Assembly (NCBI RefSeq): GCF_047495875.1
Contig: NC_092463.1
Location: forward strand, 7,272,622 to 7,336,621
Length of the DNA: 64,000 nt
Direction of reading: 5' to 3'
Source of the DNA: Pithys albifrons albifrons
Taxonomy: Eukaryota > Chordata > Aves > Passeriformes > Thamnophilidae
Shown here: positions 12,059-23,300 of the stretch, in pieces
Layout of the letters: every line of letters starts with the position of its first letter
Position numbering within the stretch: position 1 is the stretch's first letter
Notes under the pieces: generated by a model
The model's input: only the letters and a program-made list of their open reading frames with translations
Databases searched by the model: none
What the model was told of the DNA's origin: nothing
Made by a program: the position numbers and the translations under genes

Positions 12059-12545
12059 CAAACCCGCCGCTGCCGCGTGCGCGACCCCCAAGCCCCGCCC
12101 GCGATCCCTCGCAGCCTCCCCATTGGCTGCCCCCGCCGCCATCTTCCCTGCCTGGTGGGGGGCGAGGAAGCGAGGCACAGGAATGGGATTGGTGAGGGCG
12201 GCGAAGGGGGCGTGACCGATCAGCAGTTGTCGCGTTATGATTGGTTCTCTCGGGGAAGCCCCGCCCCTCTACCGCGGTGCCTCAGGGCGGGGGCGGAGCC
12301 GCCGCCATTTGGGGGGCCGGGCGGGTGTCCCGGCGGGGATGGTGCTGGTACCGCCCGATCGGGACACAGCGGGGCGGCAGCGGCACCGCCCTATCGGGAC
12401 ACAGCGGGGCGGCACCGGCACCGCCCTGTCGGGACACAGCGGCGGGGGCGACCGCAGGGCCTGCTCCGACCGGCCGCTGGTTCGCTGGCACCAGAAGAGC
12501 CTCGCAAAGAGAACGATCTCGGGCCAGGCAGGGCAGTGTTAGCAG
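12059..12545 (-). promoter_or_regulatory. CpG island, candidate minus-strand promoter (possibly of the next gene, WDR89)
   Basis: This is a dense CpG block with GC boxes. Three CCAAT boxes lie on the minus strand (ATTGG as printed at 12122-12126, 12188-12192 and 12240-12244). Two YY1-type sites read AAGATGGCGGC and AAATGGCGGC on the minus strand (12135-12145 and about 12301-12311). YY1 sites of this orientation typically sit just downstream of start sites, which favours minus-strand transcription. Possible splice donors (GGGTAAGC) follow near 12008-12016. Assignment to WDR89 rests only on conserved gene order in other vertebrates. Confidence 0.5.
12356..12444. repeat. 35-bp tandem repeat inside the CpG island
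   Basis: The phrase GGGACACAGCGG recurs at 12361, 12396 and 12431, exactly 35 bp apart, with GGGGCGGCAGCGGCACCGCC-like sequence between. About two and a half copies. Confidence 0.85.
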
Positions 12546-12689
12546 TCACACAAAAGACAGCGAGGAGTTTGCTCCATGGCACGTGGGATCAGATGTGGTC
12601 AGCGGGAGTAGAGGCTGAATTTTTCTTTACAACATGTTAGCAGGAGCTGACGCTTCAGTGACACCTGGGAGAGGCGGGGAATGCGCAGG

Positions 12690-13102
12690 TCCGGGAGCTG
12701 TGCAGGGATGGACAGGGATGGACACGGAGCTGTGCAGGGATGGACAGGGATGGACACGGAGCTGTGCAGGGATGGACACGGATGGACACGGAGCTGTGCA
12801 GGGATGGATATGGAGCTGTGCAGGGATGGACACGGAGCTGTGCAGGGATGGATATGGAGCTGTGCAGGGATGGACACGGAGCTGTGCAGGGATGGACAGG
12901 GATGGACACGGAGCTGTGCAGGGATGGACAGGGATGGACACAGAGCTGTGCAGGGATGGATATGGAGCTGTGCAGGGATGGACAGGGATGGACACAGAGC
13001 TGTGCAGGGATGGACACGGAGCTGTGCAGGGATGGACAGGGATGGACACAGAGCTGTGCAGGGGTGGACAGGGATGGACACGGAGCTGTGCAGGGCTGGA
13101 TA
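12690..13102. repeat. 22/32-bp minisatellite, left half
   Basis: About fifteen head-to-tail units of GAGCTGTGCAGGGATGGACACG (22 bp) and a 32-bp form with an extra GGGATGGACA. Open frames on both strands are artefacts of the repeat. The array is interrupted at 13103 by a SINE and resumes at 13244. Confidence 0.95.
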
Positions 13103-13243
13103 CAGACTCAGAATTACAGACTATTCTGAGTTGGAAAGGACCCACAAGGATCATCGAGTCAACTCAAGTCAGTGGCCCACACAGGGGATTGAACCCATGA
13201 CCTTGGCATTACTGCAACCAAGTTTTAACCAACGGAGCTAATC
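13103..13243 (-). mobile_element. tRNA-Ile/CR1 SINE (TguSINE1-like) inserted in the minisatellite
   Basis: Read on the minus strand, the 5' part resembles tRNA-Ile: GCTCCGTTGGTTAAAA, then a CCAAGGTCATGGGTTCAA B-box region. The 3' part is a CR1 3'-end-like tail (GATGATCCTTGTGGGTCC, CAACTCAGAATAG). This head-tail combination is that of the songbird SINE TguSINE1. The same 14-mer TGCAGGGCTGGATA flanks it on both sides (13089-13102 and 13245-13258). Confidence 0.88.
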
Positions 13244-13528
13244 ATGCAGGGCTGGATATGGAGCTGTGCAGGGATGTACATGGATGGATATGGAGCTGTG
13301 CAGGGATGTCATACAGAGCTGTGGAGGGATGTACATGGATGGATATGGAGCTGTGCAGGGATGTCATACAGAGCTGTGCAGGGATGTACGTGGATGGATA
13401 TGGAGCTGTGCAGGGATGTACATGGATGGATATGGAGCTGTGCAGGGATGTCATACAGAGCTGTGGAGGGATGTACATGGATGGATATGGAGCTGTGCAG
13501 GGATGTCATACAGAGCTGTGCAGGTGCA
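13244..13528. repeat. 22/32-bp minisatellite, right half (diverged)
   Basis: About ten units of GAGCTGTGCAGGGATGTACATGG plus ATGGATATG (32 bp), alternating with a 23-bp form ending GTCATACA. It uses TGTACATGGATGGATATG where the left half uses TGGACAGGGATGGACACG, so the two halves have homogenised separately. Confidence 0.93.
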
Positions 13529-15240
13529 TCTCAGATCCGCATCCTCCAGAAAAGCAGGAACATGGATTATTTCCTGTGAGAGACCTAAACAAGTGAAGGT
13601 TAATTAGCTGCCCTTTTCCTTCAGATTGCTGCTACATTTTCACAGACCTTTATTTTTTCCATTTCAATTTCCAAACAGTGTTTTTCTTTTCTTTTTCATT
13701 ACCATTCAATATGCTGACACATCCAGGCTATTGGAAGCAGGGGAGCATAATTAACATTTGCTTCTTTTCATAGTGCCCCAAGTTTCATAATTCAAAATTC
13801 TTGGTTCAACTCTGAATTTACTGTTCAACACCAACAATCTTAGTTGGATGTTACTCAGAAAAATAATTTGTACCTTTATTTTTGTACCAGTTAAAATCAC
13901 ATTTGTGGTATTTTCTGATCAATGCTGTAAGTTGTGGTAAATAATATTATCAATAGCTATTAAAAATATTTCTTTAAATTATTTAGTGTTTCCACTGCCA
14001 TTTTTTACATGAAAATCTAAACATTTGAGCTGAGGATACATTTTTCTAGCAAGATAAAAAAGAGCTTTATCTAAACCCAGTGATGTGGTGAAGTCACACA
14101 GACCACGAAAACAGAACAATATAAAAGCACTTTTACCTCAGTTTAATGACCACCTTAAAGCAGAAAGTCAATCAAAAGATACTTCAAAGTACTGACAATT
14201 TCAGTTGCCTGCCACTACTATGGTGCAAAATTTTAATTAATTCTACGTGCTCCAGTATATCTAGTTATACTTATTACTTTTGTTTATGTAGGTACATACA
14301 TAATGTATGATTTATGTTCCCACCAGCACGATCATCTTTCTATGAGTACAAATTGCCCTTCTCTGTGATCACTCTGCAGTACTGTGAGAAGGACAACTTG
14401 ACTTGCATCTCAGTTGTGCTGATGATTGACCTTGTTTCAGCTGAAGTCTCCTCTCTGAACAGTTTATTAGAACCAGATATTTGTGGATATTTGAGGAGTC
14501 ACAGCTGCACAGGTCACCAAACCCCTTAGCCAAGCAGGTATCACCCAGGAGAGACTAATTCACCAATTGCCATGAAAAAATGCCCCCTTTTTTATTATTT
14601 TGGCTTCTTGACAATTATTTTGGGGCAATTTTTTCCCCGCATAGTGGATTGAACATGGAAAAATATCTAAGCACGTGACATCAAAGCACAAATACCCAAA
14701 CCAGGCACTGTTTTCACAGTAAATACCTTCCCTCCTTGTGAAGCCTGGTCTGCTGGAGCTCTCCCAGGGCTCATCTCTGCTCACACTGCTGACAGTAGTT
14801 CTGAAGATTTCCAAACAGGAGGCAAATTCTTTCACTGAAGACATAACATACTTTATAACACTGTATTGCAAATGTCACTGTTACAACAACACTTTTAGTT
14901 ATTAGTTTTCCATCTGAGTTCCCGAGGGTGGTTGGTGTTGCCACAAATCCATCAAATACCTTCTGTTCATTGTTCATGTGGTAAAAACAGCTGCAAGATC
15001 AGCTGGAATGACACATTTGTACAGCCACAGATTTGGTGTTCAGTACTCCCAGATAAACCCCAATGTATCAACAGGAGGTCCCTTTTCTTGATAGCACAGC
15101 AAACACTGCTGAGCCACAGTGCATCTGTCATAGGTTAAAATGCGTCTGGAAAGTTCCCCACAGGAACTGCACAGCATGAGCTCCAGGGATCACTTGTAAC
15201 TCCAGACAGTTACTTTACAGACACAACTTAAAAGGTGTTT
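13529..15240. other. Intergenic sequence, nothing recognised
   Basis: AT-rich unique sequence without a recognisable exon, RNA gene or repeat. Confidence 0.45.
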
Positions 15241-15684
15241 TGACAAAGAGCAACAAGTCTGGAGAAGAGTCTGGAGCACAAGTGCTGTGGGGAGAAGCTG
15301 AGGGAGCTGGGGGTGTTTAACCTGGAGAAGAGGAGGCTCAGAGGTGACCTCAGCACTGTCTAGAACTCCCTGAAGGGAAGTTCTGGCCAGGTAGGGGTTG
15401 GTCTCTTCTCCCGGGCACTCAGCAATAGGACAAGGGGGCACGATGGGCTCAAGCTCTGCCAGGGGAAATTGAAGTTGGAGAGCAGAAAAAAATTCTTCCC
15501 AGAGAGAGTGCTCAGGCATTGGAATGGGCTGCCCAGAGAGGGGGTGGATTCCCCATCCCTGGAGGTTTTTAAACTGAGATTGGCCGTGGCACTGAGTGCC
15601 ATGATCTGGTAAAGGGACTGGAGTTGGACCAAGGGTTGGACTTGATCTGGGAGGTCTTTTCCAACCCTAATGATTCTATGATTT
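15241..15684 (+). mobile_element. CR1 LINE 3' end, young subfamily
   Basis: Starts in the ORF2 C-terminal region (GAGCAACAAGTCTGGAG ... GGAGCTGGGGGTGTTTAACC, AGGCTCAGAGGTGACC) and runs through the 3' UTR to the terminal ATTCTATGATTTA. Closely similar to the 7.4- and 32.6-kb copies. Confidence 0.93.
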
Positions 15685-18600
15685 AAGATTCCACCTTAAA
15701 AGAAAGAGAAGTAGTCTAAACAAATCTGAATGTTGGTGTACATGCTCGAGGACTGGGGTCAAAAAACAGCAAGCTGGCTAGAATGAGCATTTTTTTCTGT
15801 GTGTTTGCATAATGAGCCAACATAATTAGTGACACAGCTGTCCCTGGGTATAGCCTGTAACTTCTGCATCCTGCCATAATGCTCCACAAATATTTTCTGC
15901 TTCTTGTTTTCCTTTAATGTTCTTTTTTGCTTGAGTTGCACTGTGTGAAGTGCAGCTCAGTGAGAAGTGTTTCTTCTCCCTGCCCCAGCAAAGTTAAGAA
16001 ATGGGAGGGGGAATGGAGAGCCATTATTTTAGTGTCATGTAAAGCAAAGAAAGAAATTAAGGTACCTTGATGTAGTTAAAATTACTTTTTGTAAGATGCT
16101 CTTTCATAAATAATGTTCATAGGGCTCGAGAATGATGGTTGTTACAGTTTTACCTGGAACTATTAAGTTAAAGACTATCAAATGAAGCAGTTGTTTGCTA
16201 ATTACTTGGCTATCTATCTAGTATGTCAGGGCTATTTTTGTGGCAGTAACTTTGGTCATCTATACCGACTTCTACAGTGTAACGATTTGTAATTAGCTGT
16301 TTGTACATGTAGACAGAGTGTTACACACCAGGGATCAATAAACATAATTCCATCAGCACGTTGCTGCAGCTGAAGCAGTGCAATAGTGTGATTTGCTGGA
16401 GAAATGTGTTTATTTTGAACATCTTTATAAAGTACAGCTCATAGATTTCACTTTCAATTCTCATCTCTTTGTTAGGGATAAGGGGGACAGAGAGCTGGCA
16501 AACCTCTCCATTTTTTGCATTTCTATCTGCAGACCTTGAAATAATATGCAGAAATGAGGCAAATTTATTATGACTGATGATTATCAAGTTTCTGGATTTA
16601 CAGAAGGTACTTTAATGCTTAATTGCCTTCAGTGCTGAATAAGCATTTAATAAAACAAAATCAAAGGCTGATTAAATAATATACTCTAATTACATTGTAC
16701 AGTAAAAAGTTGGTTTGATTGCAAAGTCAAGTTGTTGGGTAAGGGCGTCATTTCTCAGAGGTCAGATCAGGGTTAACAGCACCTGACTTCCCAAAACCCA
16801 ATCTATCCTCCTGCATCCTGCAGTAGAAGAGCTGTGTCCATCATCTCACTGCTGCAGCAGTTTCTAATTTTAATAATGCTGCTGTTGGTAACAGTTCTCA
16901 CAGGTTCTCATGGCCTGCACAGGGTGCCAGGTTAAGGTTTCATATTTGATCCTACTGAAAGCAGAAAACTGGGCCATGCACTGTGGGCTCTCCATCAGCC
17001 TCCCCAGCTGTTTTCCTTTAGATATCTCTGAAGGCTGCATGGATGTTCCAGGCATAGTTCAGATGGGAAAACAGACTGCAGACAAATATTTCTGTTTTCC
17101 TGGTTGCCCTCATTATCTGAACACCCCTGCTAGGGCTGTGGGTGTTGAGATTTCAGGTTTTTTTATTAGCAGTTTTGTTACTGGCAAGAATTTCTGAAAT
17201 ACTCCCTAAAGCAGAAAGACCAAACTGGACATTACAGCAGGATCCTTCCTTCCATCTGAGGGGCAGCAGAGGGCACCCAAAGTGCACAGTTCATTAACAT
17301 ATTCCCAGTTCTTTTTCTGTTTGTTCAGAGGCCAAACAGGAGAGCCAAGCTTGGCTTTTCCCAAGAACCTCAGCCAACCACCACAGCTGAGGTTTTCCAA
17401 TACAACAGACCTGTGTTACAAAGCCCCTCAAATCTGCTACTTACTGATTTTTGGGAGGGGCAATTTCTTAAGAGAGCAGATTTGTCAGATCCCATGTGCT
17501 GTACACTTTTTATTGGGAAGGTACCATCTATATTTTTGCTTGAAGGTCTGGTCTTCTAAGCCCAATTGAAACTGGCCAACATGAAGATTTGTCATAGAAA
17601 ACTGTCCCCACAAGAGTCCAAGCCCATGGGAGAGGGAAGACCAGTCACATACTTCAGAACTGCTGATCATAGACAGTGTTTACATAACTACTGAAGGGGC
17701 TGATATATAAAGTCTGAAACAGATGTTCATTTGCATTGACAAGAGAGACAACTCAGCAACCAGATGTTTAGAAAAGGTGCTGGGACAGCCTCTGAAATAA
17801 AAAGAGCCAAACCTGACCATGAGCATTTTTAATTTGAATTTCCAGCATACATTAGTGAGCTTAGTCAGCCTGAAGTGCAGACACAACACCAGTACTGACA
17901 CACAGCCAATGCATCAGGAAAGGACTGAAGTGCTGCTGCAAGGCAAGCACAGTGCAGTGCTAATAATGACCATTGTATGAAATCAGTCTGAATGCCAAAC
18001 CTGTTGACTCTGTGCTTTCACCACTGTCTTAAAGATGTTAGAAACTTTTATGCCTTCAAACCTCATTAAAAATGACCAGAGAAAGCAGTATGTCCTATGA
18101 ACATCAGCTCAGAGAAAAGATTCCATCTCTTAAAGCAGAAAGTGTCAATTTGAGTAAAAGCTTTACTTAATTGCCAGTTCCAGCATCTGCAGCCAATCCA
18201 CTGGAGTCCCCTGCAATTCTCACTAAGCAATGAGGAGCCATCACAGCATGAATAATGCTGTAAACAATAAACAATCAAAACCAGATGATCAAAGTACCTG
18301 CTGCATGCAGTGGAGCACAGCTACAGCCTCTCTAGATTTTCAGTATAAAAATCTTTGCAAGTTAGTAGAAATCTGGGTCATCATGTTCTGAAATGTAATC
18401 ATTCTGTTCGAGGCAAACATGATTACACCCCTTTGCCTACCAGCATGAGGTAAGGAATTGCAAAGGAACTCTTCATTACAGGCACCGTTTTGGCAATCTT
18501 CCCAAGGCAGTTGGGGATTTGAGGAGCTACCACCCACACATGGATGCTGGCATACCAGGAGAGATGAGCAAACACATGATGGGTTAATTAATTCAGGGGA

Positions 18601-20189
18601 ATTTTTTAACTGATCTGGAAGCAGAATGGACTTTCTGCTTACGCTTGCTAAGCTACCACGTCAAATCAGCCTTACACATAAAAGGGGGGAAAAAACTCTC
18701 AGGAAACAAACTTTGGGGTTTGTTTTGGGGTTTAAATCCACCCACAAATTGAGACTTCCTGCAATCAAACTGCTCTAGACTTAGTAGAGGTGATGGACTG
18801 TTCTGCAGCTGCCAGAACAGATGACCACAGCCAGAAAGTGTTACCCCAGAAAGGAAAGGCAGGGTCAGAACATCAGAGGCACATCAAAGCAAGCCTAAAA
18901 GCCATACATGCAAACCACATCATCTGTAAACCAAGTATTTGCCACACCATCTGGAAAAGTTACTGCATGAGGTCAGAATATGTCATGTGTGTGAAGCCTG
19001 AGCATTCAGTTAAGTCAATATTAAAAGGTGTAATAAATATCTGACAATTAAAGGAGTGATCAGAAAAGTCCTTCAGTAAAGAAAAACAATTGTCTCCACA
19101 TCCATCTGTTCTTCACAGACTAAAACTCCATTAAAAATACAAAAAGAGGAAGGGACAATTCCCAGTGCACTGCAGGTTTAAGCTTTTGGACAGGAACTTG
19201 CTTTTACTTTCTGCAAAGTAATTAGCAAGCAAAAAGTCAAATCAAATTAGACAATCTATATGCAAATCAGAACTGAATATAAGTGATTTCTACCTCCAAA
19301 GGTTTGTGCAGTTCTCTGTCTTATTCTCTTGTGATCTCAGAGGCTCATGGAAGAGCAACAAACAATACACAGCTGAGGAAGATCCAAACCTCAGGTCTAC
19401 AGGAGGGACTGATCAAACAAGTTTCAATTACACCTTTCTGATTTCATTTCATGACACAAACTAGAACTGCCATGAGTCTATCATTTAAGCTCCAACAGCT
19501 GCCTAAGCAGAGGAGGAATGCTTGCTCCAAATCCCTTCAAAATTATTTCATTTAGAATGAAGAATTAGAAAGACCAAACACATGAGTCACACCAGAGATT
19601 TGCTTTGGTAACGAGGATTTCATTATAAAGACTTAGAATAAACCTTTGTTTCCTCAGCAAAGGCCACAAATAGTTACAAATATCAGTGGAATGAGAAAGA
19701 AACTCACCATCAGAGGTGTGATTTAATTACACTTGTTGAGGTTTTCATCATGTATTTTTGAGGATATCCTTTCTGGGGTTGTTTGAGTGATTTTGGTTTG
19801 TCCCACCATTTTCAAAATTATCTTGAAATTTAGAATTAATAACCAACTATATTTCTGTGGTCTTTGGAATCTACATTTCTGACAGCTCTACAAGGACAAA
19901 AAGGCTTTGACAAAAAAAAAGGCAACCTCTGCAAGCTGTAGATTTTCTGAGAACAAAGGATGAGTTCTTACCTTATGTAAAAACTACAGTTTTGCACACT
20001 AGTGCCACGGAAATCTCTCCATTTAGCAAAACAAGGAGGAACACTGTGCAGTGCCCAGTAAAGGGATCTGAAATGGCCTCACAGCTTCCTTTCAAGGGGC
20101 AGTTCCCACCCCCTCTGGTGTGCTCTGCAATACCCTTCACATACATCACTCAACTGCTCAGACTTCTTCCTCCCTGGGTGTTGTACAAC
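15685..20189. other. Intergenic sequence, nothing recognised
   Basis: 4.5 kb of AT-rich unique DNA. I see no exon with convincing splice sites, no RNA gene and no LTR; short frames overlap on both strands. Confidence 0.45.
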
Positions 20190-20372
20190 TGCAGGAAGAG
20201 AGGAAGCAAGAGTTGTGAAGAGAGGAAGCAAGAGTTGTGAAGAGAGGAAGCAAGAGTTGTGAAGAGAGGAAGCAAGAGTTGTGAAGAGAGGAAGCAAGAG
20301 TTGTGAAGAGAGGAAGCAAGAGTTGTGAAGAGAGGAAGCAAGAGTTGTGAAGAGAGGAAGCAAGAGTTGTGC
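20190..20372. repeat. 22-bp purine-rich minisatellite, about eight units
   Basis: Near-perfect tandem units of AAGAGAGGAAGCAAGAGTTGTG (22 bp); GTTGTG recurs every 22 bp from about 20211 to 20370. The units are almost identical, suggesting recent expansion. Confidence 0.95.
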
Positions 20373-23300
20373 TAATATTTTTTGCTACACTTCTCCAAGT
20401 AACTTAAGCCTACTTGAAGTTAATACCAATACACAACTGAACTAACACTTTCTCATGCTTGTGTATTACACAGCAGTTAAAGCATCTTGGAACCTGCTAA
20501 AACAAAATCCACAGTATTTAGAATTAATATTATTCTAAAGTTGGCCTGGTTTCCTAAGAAGCAAAGCTCAGGCAAATAGACTGCCTGCATGCACTCCGTT
20601 AAAAAAAGAGATAACCCTCACCTGGCTGATTTTCAGAGCAGATTTGGGAGGGGAGCAGAAGTTACTGTGTGGTTGTTTTCTGTGAGGAAACAAGAACTGG
20701 GCTCTCTCATTACACTGACCCTGCAGTGCAAGCCAAAGCAGCCACCAGATCTGCTGGAAACCCAAACTTCAGCAGTGCCAGAACTTGTGAAACTATTTTG
20801 TCTTCCCCACAACAGGCTCTTTCCTAGAGAGCAGGTCTGCTGACAGGGTAAGAGACACTTCCACACTCATTTATCAGCACATAACAAGTGACAAACGCTA
20901 CAGAAAGATCAAACTTCAATCTTTGTGTACAGTTTGATCAATAGCTTGAGTTAGTATTTAGTATATCTAATTAAACAGTCCAGAGTTTAAAGCAGTGGAA
21001 AAAACTTCTCATTTCAGTATTTCCTCAGTATTTTTCCTTAAACTCTAAAGCCCACACCTTAGAAGACAATATTGTTGTAACAATTACTACTGTAAGTTTT
21101 GTCATCAGTGTTTTATGTGATATGTGTCCAACCACATGTCCCTGGAAGGAATAAAGACAAGAGAACACAACTGAATCCAACAGTTTTATTACCCACTCAT
21201 TGCAGATGAAGTTAAACACTTCAGTTACCAGCCAATATGAGTTTAAGTATTAGTTGACAACTGCAGAAAATGTACACTGAGTACAAAATCATTAACCACA
21301 GGGTAACAAAAAGTTCCAATGTGCTAATTTTTAAAACATCAGTTGTACACTATTATACAGCAACCATTATATGACCTCAGCTGACTCAGGGCTTGCATCT
21401 GAAAGTTGTTGGTGTTTTGGGTTTTTGTAAATAGTTCTCCAAGAGGTTGAGAGACTGGGTTACAACTGCATTATTTCCCCAAATACTTCTAACATACAGG
21501 CTTACCTTATACAGACAAAGCTCGTTTGTATTTTATCAACACTTCCTTTTATCAGGGAATGCAATAACAAGAAAAAATCTACACATAAAAAAATTACAAT
21601 CCAATACAGAATATATTATATATATCTATATTGTAATAGAGATTTCATATAAATCAAGTATAGGCCAAATTTTGGCATAATTTCTAAGTGCATTAAGTTT
21701 AATACAAAATCCCCCTCAGACTCTGCTCTTACTGTTCAGGTTGCTTGTTCCTGAACTGATCGTTCTCAGCTTTGATGCTTTAGATATCTAGAATTTTAAT
21801 AAAATGTAATTTCCATCTCAGCAGTATCACCCTTGTCTTTCATTACACTTTCTAACAAAAATAAACTTGTGGGAAAACTTAGTGACTAATTTAGTCAAAG
21901 TTTAGTGACTAAGCAAATTCTCCAACTTGATGGGAATTCTTATTTACATTTACTGGTCAGTATCTTTAAGACAGTATTATCATCCCACGTACCCTCTATT
22001 CTCTTTGATCCAACAGGAACAGTTCCTGATCATACACAGACTGCTTTGCTTTGTTAAATGGACTGTTACTGACATGCAGATTATTTCTAGTGCAGAATGG
22101 AGTGCAAAGAAATTTTTCTAATGCATGGTTAAATTTGCTTCAAATCCAGCTTCACTTTTTAGAGAACACCTAAGGAGCTCCATCCACACAGTATCATATT
22201 TTGCTTCCAAATTCACCTTTTTTGCCTTTGTTTAAGGAAGTATTGCAACAAGAAAAACAGCATTAGTGACCCAATTCATGTATCAATTTGACAAATACAA
22301 TATTTACAATGAATTTCAAAACAGGCTTAGATAATTTTTTCTGCAACAAAAAGGCCCCTTAAGCTTTCCACTGGAATAAAGTCTGGCATGTAGTGATTCA
22401 ATGAGACTTCCACAAAAAAGTTTCAGTTTCCTCAAACTGAAACTTGTAGAATATAGAAATAAATTGTATCACCTACAAACATTCTACACTAGACCAAAGA
22501 AACACCCAAGAATCAATTATGGTAAGTCACAATACACCAATAAATCCATTTTTCTGTCATCATTTTATCTACTGACATTGTTCTGGGGTTTCATCATTCA
22601 CACAATTATGGTACAGACAGGGAAGCATCAATTAAGTGTTAAAAATGTGCAGCCAGTTCCAGCTACTGAGAAACAGCTTCCAAGTTAAGCCCTTTAGAAG
22701 TCTTGTAAAAAGGGGGCTGAGTGTGGTTTTAACAAGAACAATCTCTCAGACCTCAAAGCCAAGGCTGTCACAGTTACACCTGAGAGGGAAGTCACTTCAC
22801 ACACAGATGTCTACACGCAGGTCAGAGCAGGTCAGAGCATGACTTGCCCTTCAGGTTTCATTCTCAGTGTAATATGGAAGGATCCAGATGCAAAACTGAG
22901 TAAAGTTATCAGGAGTTTGACAGCAATGCCCCTTCATACCACTCAATTATTTAATAGAATCTGTATTGCATGTGAAAAACCTCAATTTTGGATTGAGAAA
23001 GAAAATACTGTAACAGAAACAACTTTTAGCACAACAGATGTATTTACTTACAGCATGCAAGGTTTGTTTTTATGCATTTTTGCAGCCAACAGCCCTTAAG
23101 TATTTACAAGTTCAAAATTACAATCGTCACATAAGTAGCAATTGCTTACAAAAGTTCTGGACATTCCCTTGGAAATAAGCAAGAAATGGAGTGAAAAATA
23201 TAGAAAGCAATAATAATTAAAAAAAAGGCAAAGGAAAACATAATAGCTTCTAATATCCAGACAATGTAACACTGTTCTGGTAAGAAACAAATAAATAACA

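Noticed and set aside
10703..12195. Long open frames of 100-428 codons on both strands over 10.7-12.2 kb
   Set aside because: They are products of the 22-bp minisatellite and 149-bp repeat, which lack stops in all frames; the translations are simple periodic peptides with no domain.
12599..13607. Open frames of 110-190 codons on both strands over 12.6-13.6 kb
   Set aside because: Same cause: the 22/32-bp minisatellite translates into periodic SCAGMDRDGHG- and HPCTAPCPS-type peptides.
20079..20363. 94-codon minus-strand frame with SLHNSCFLSSQLL repeats
   Set aside because: Translation of the 22-bp minisatellite.
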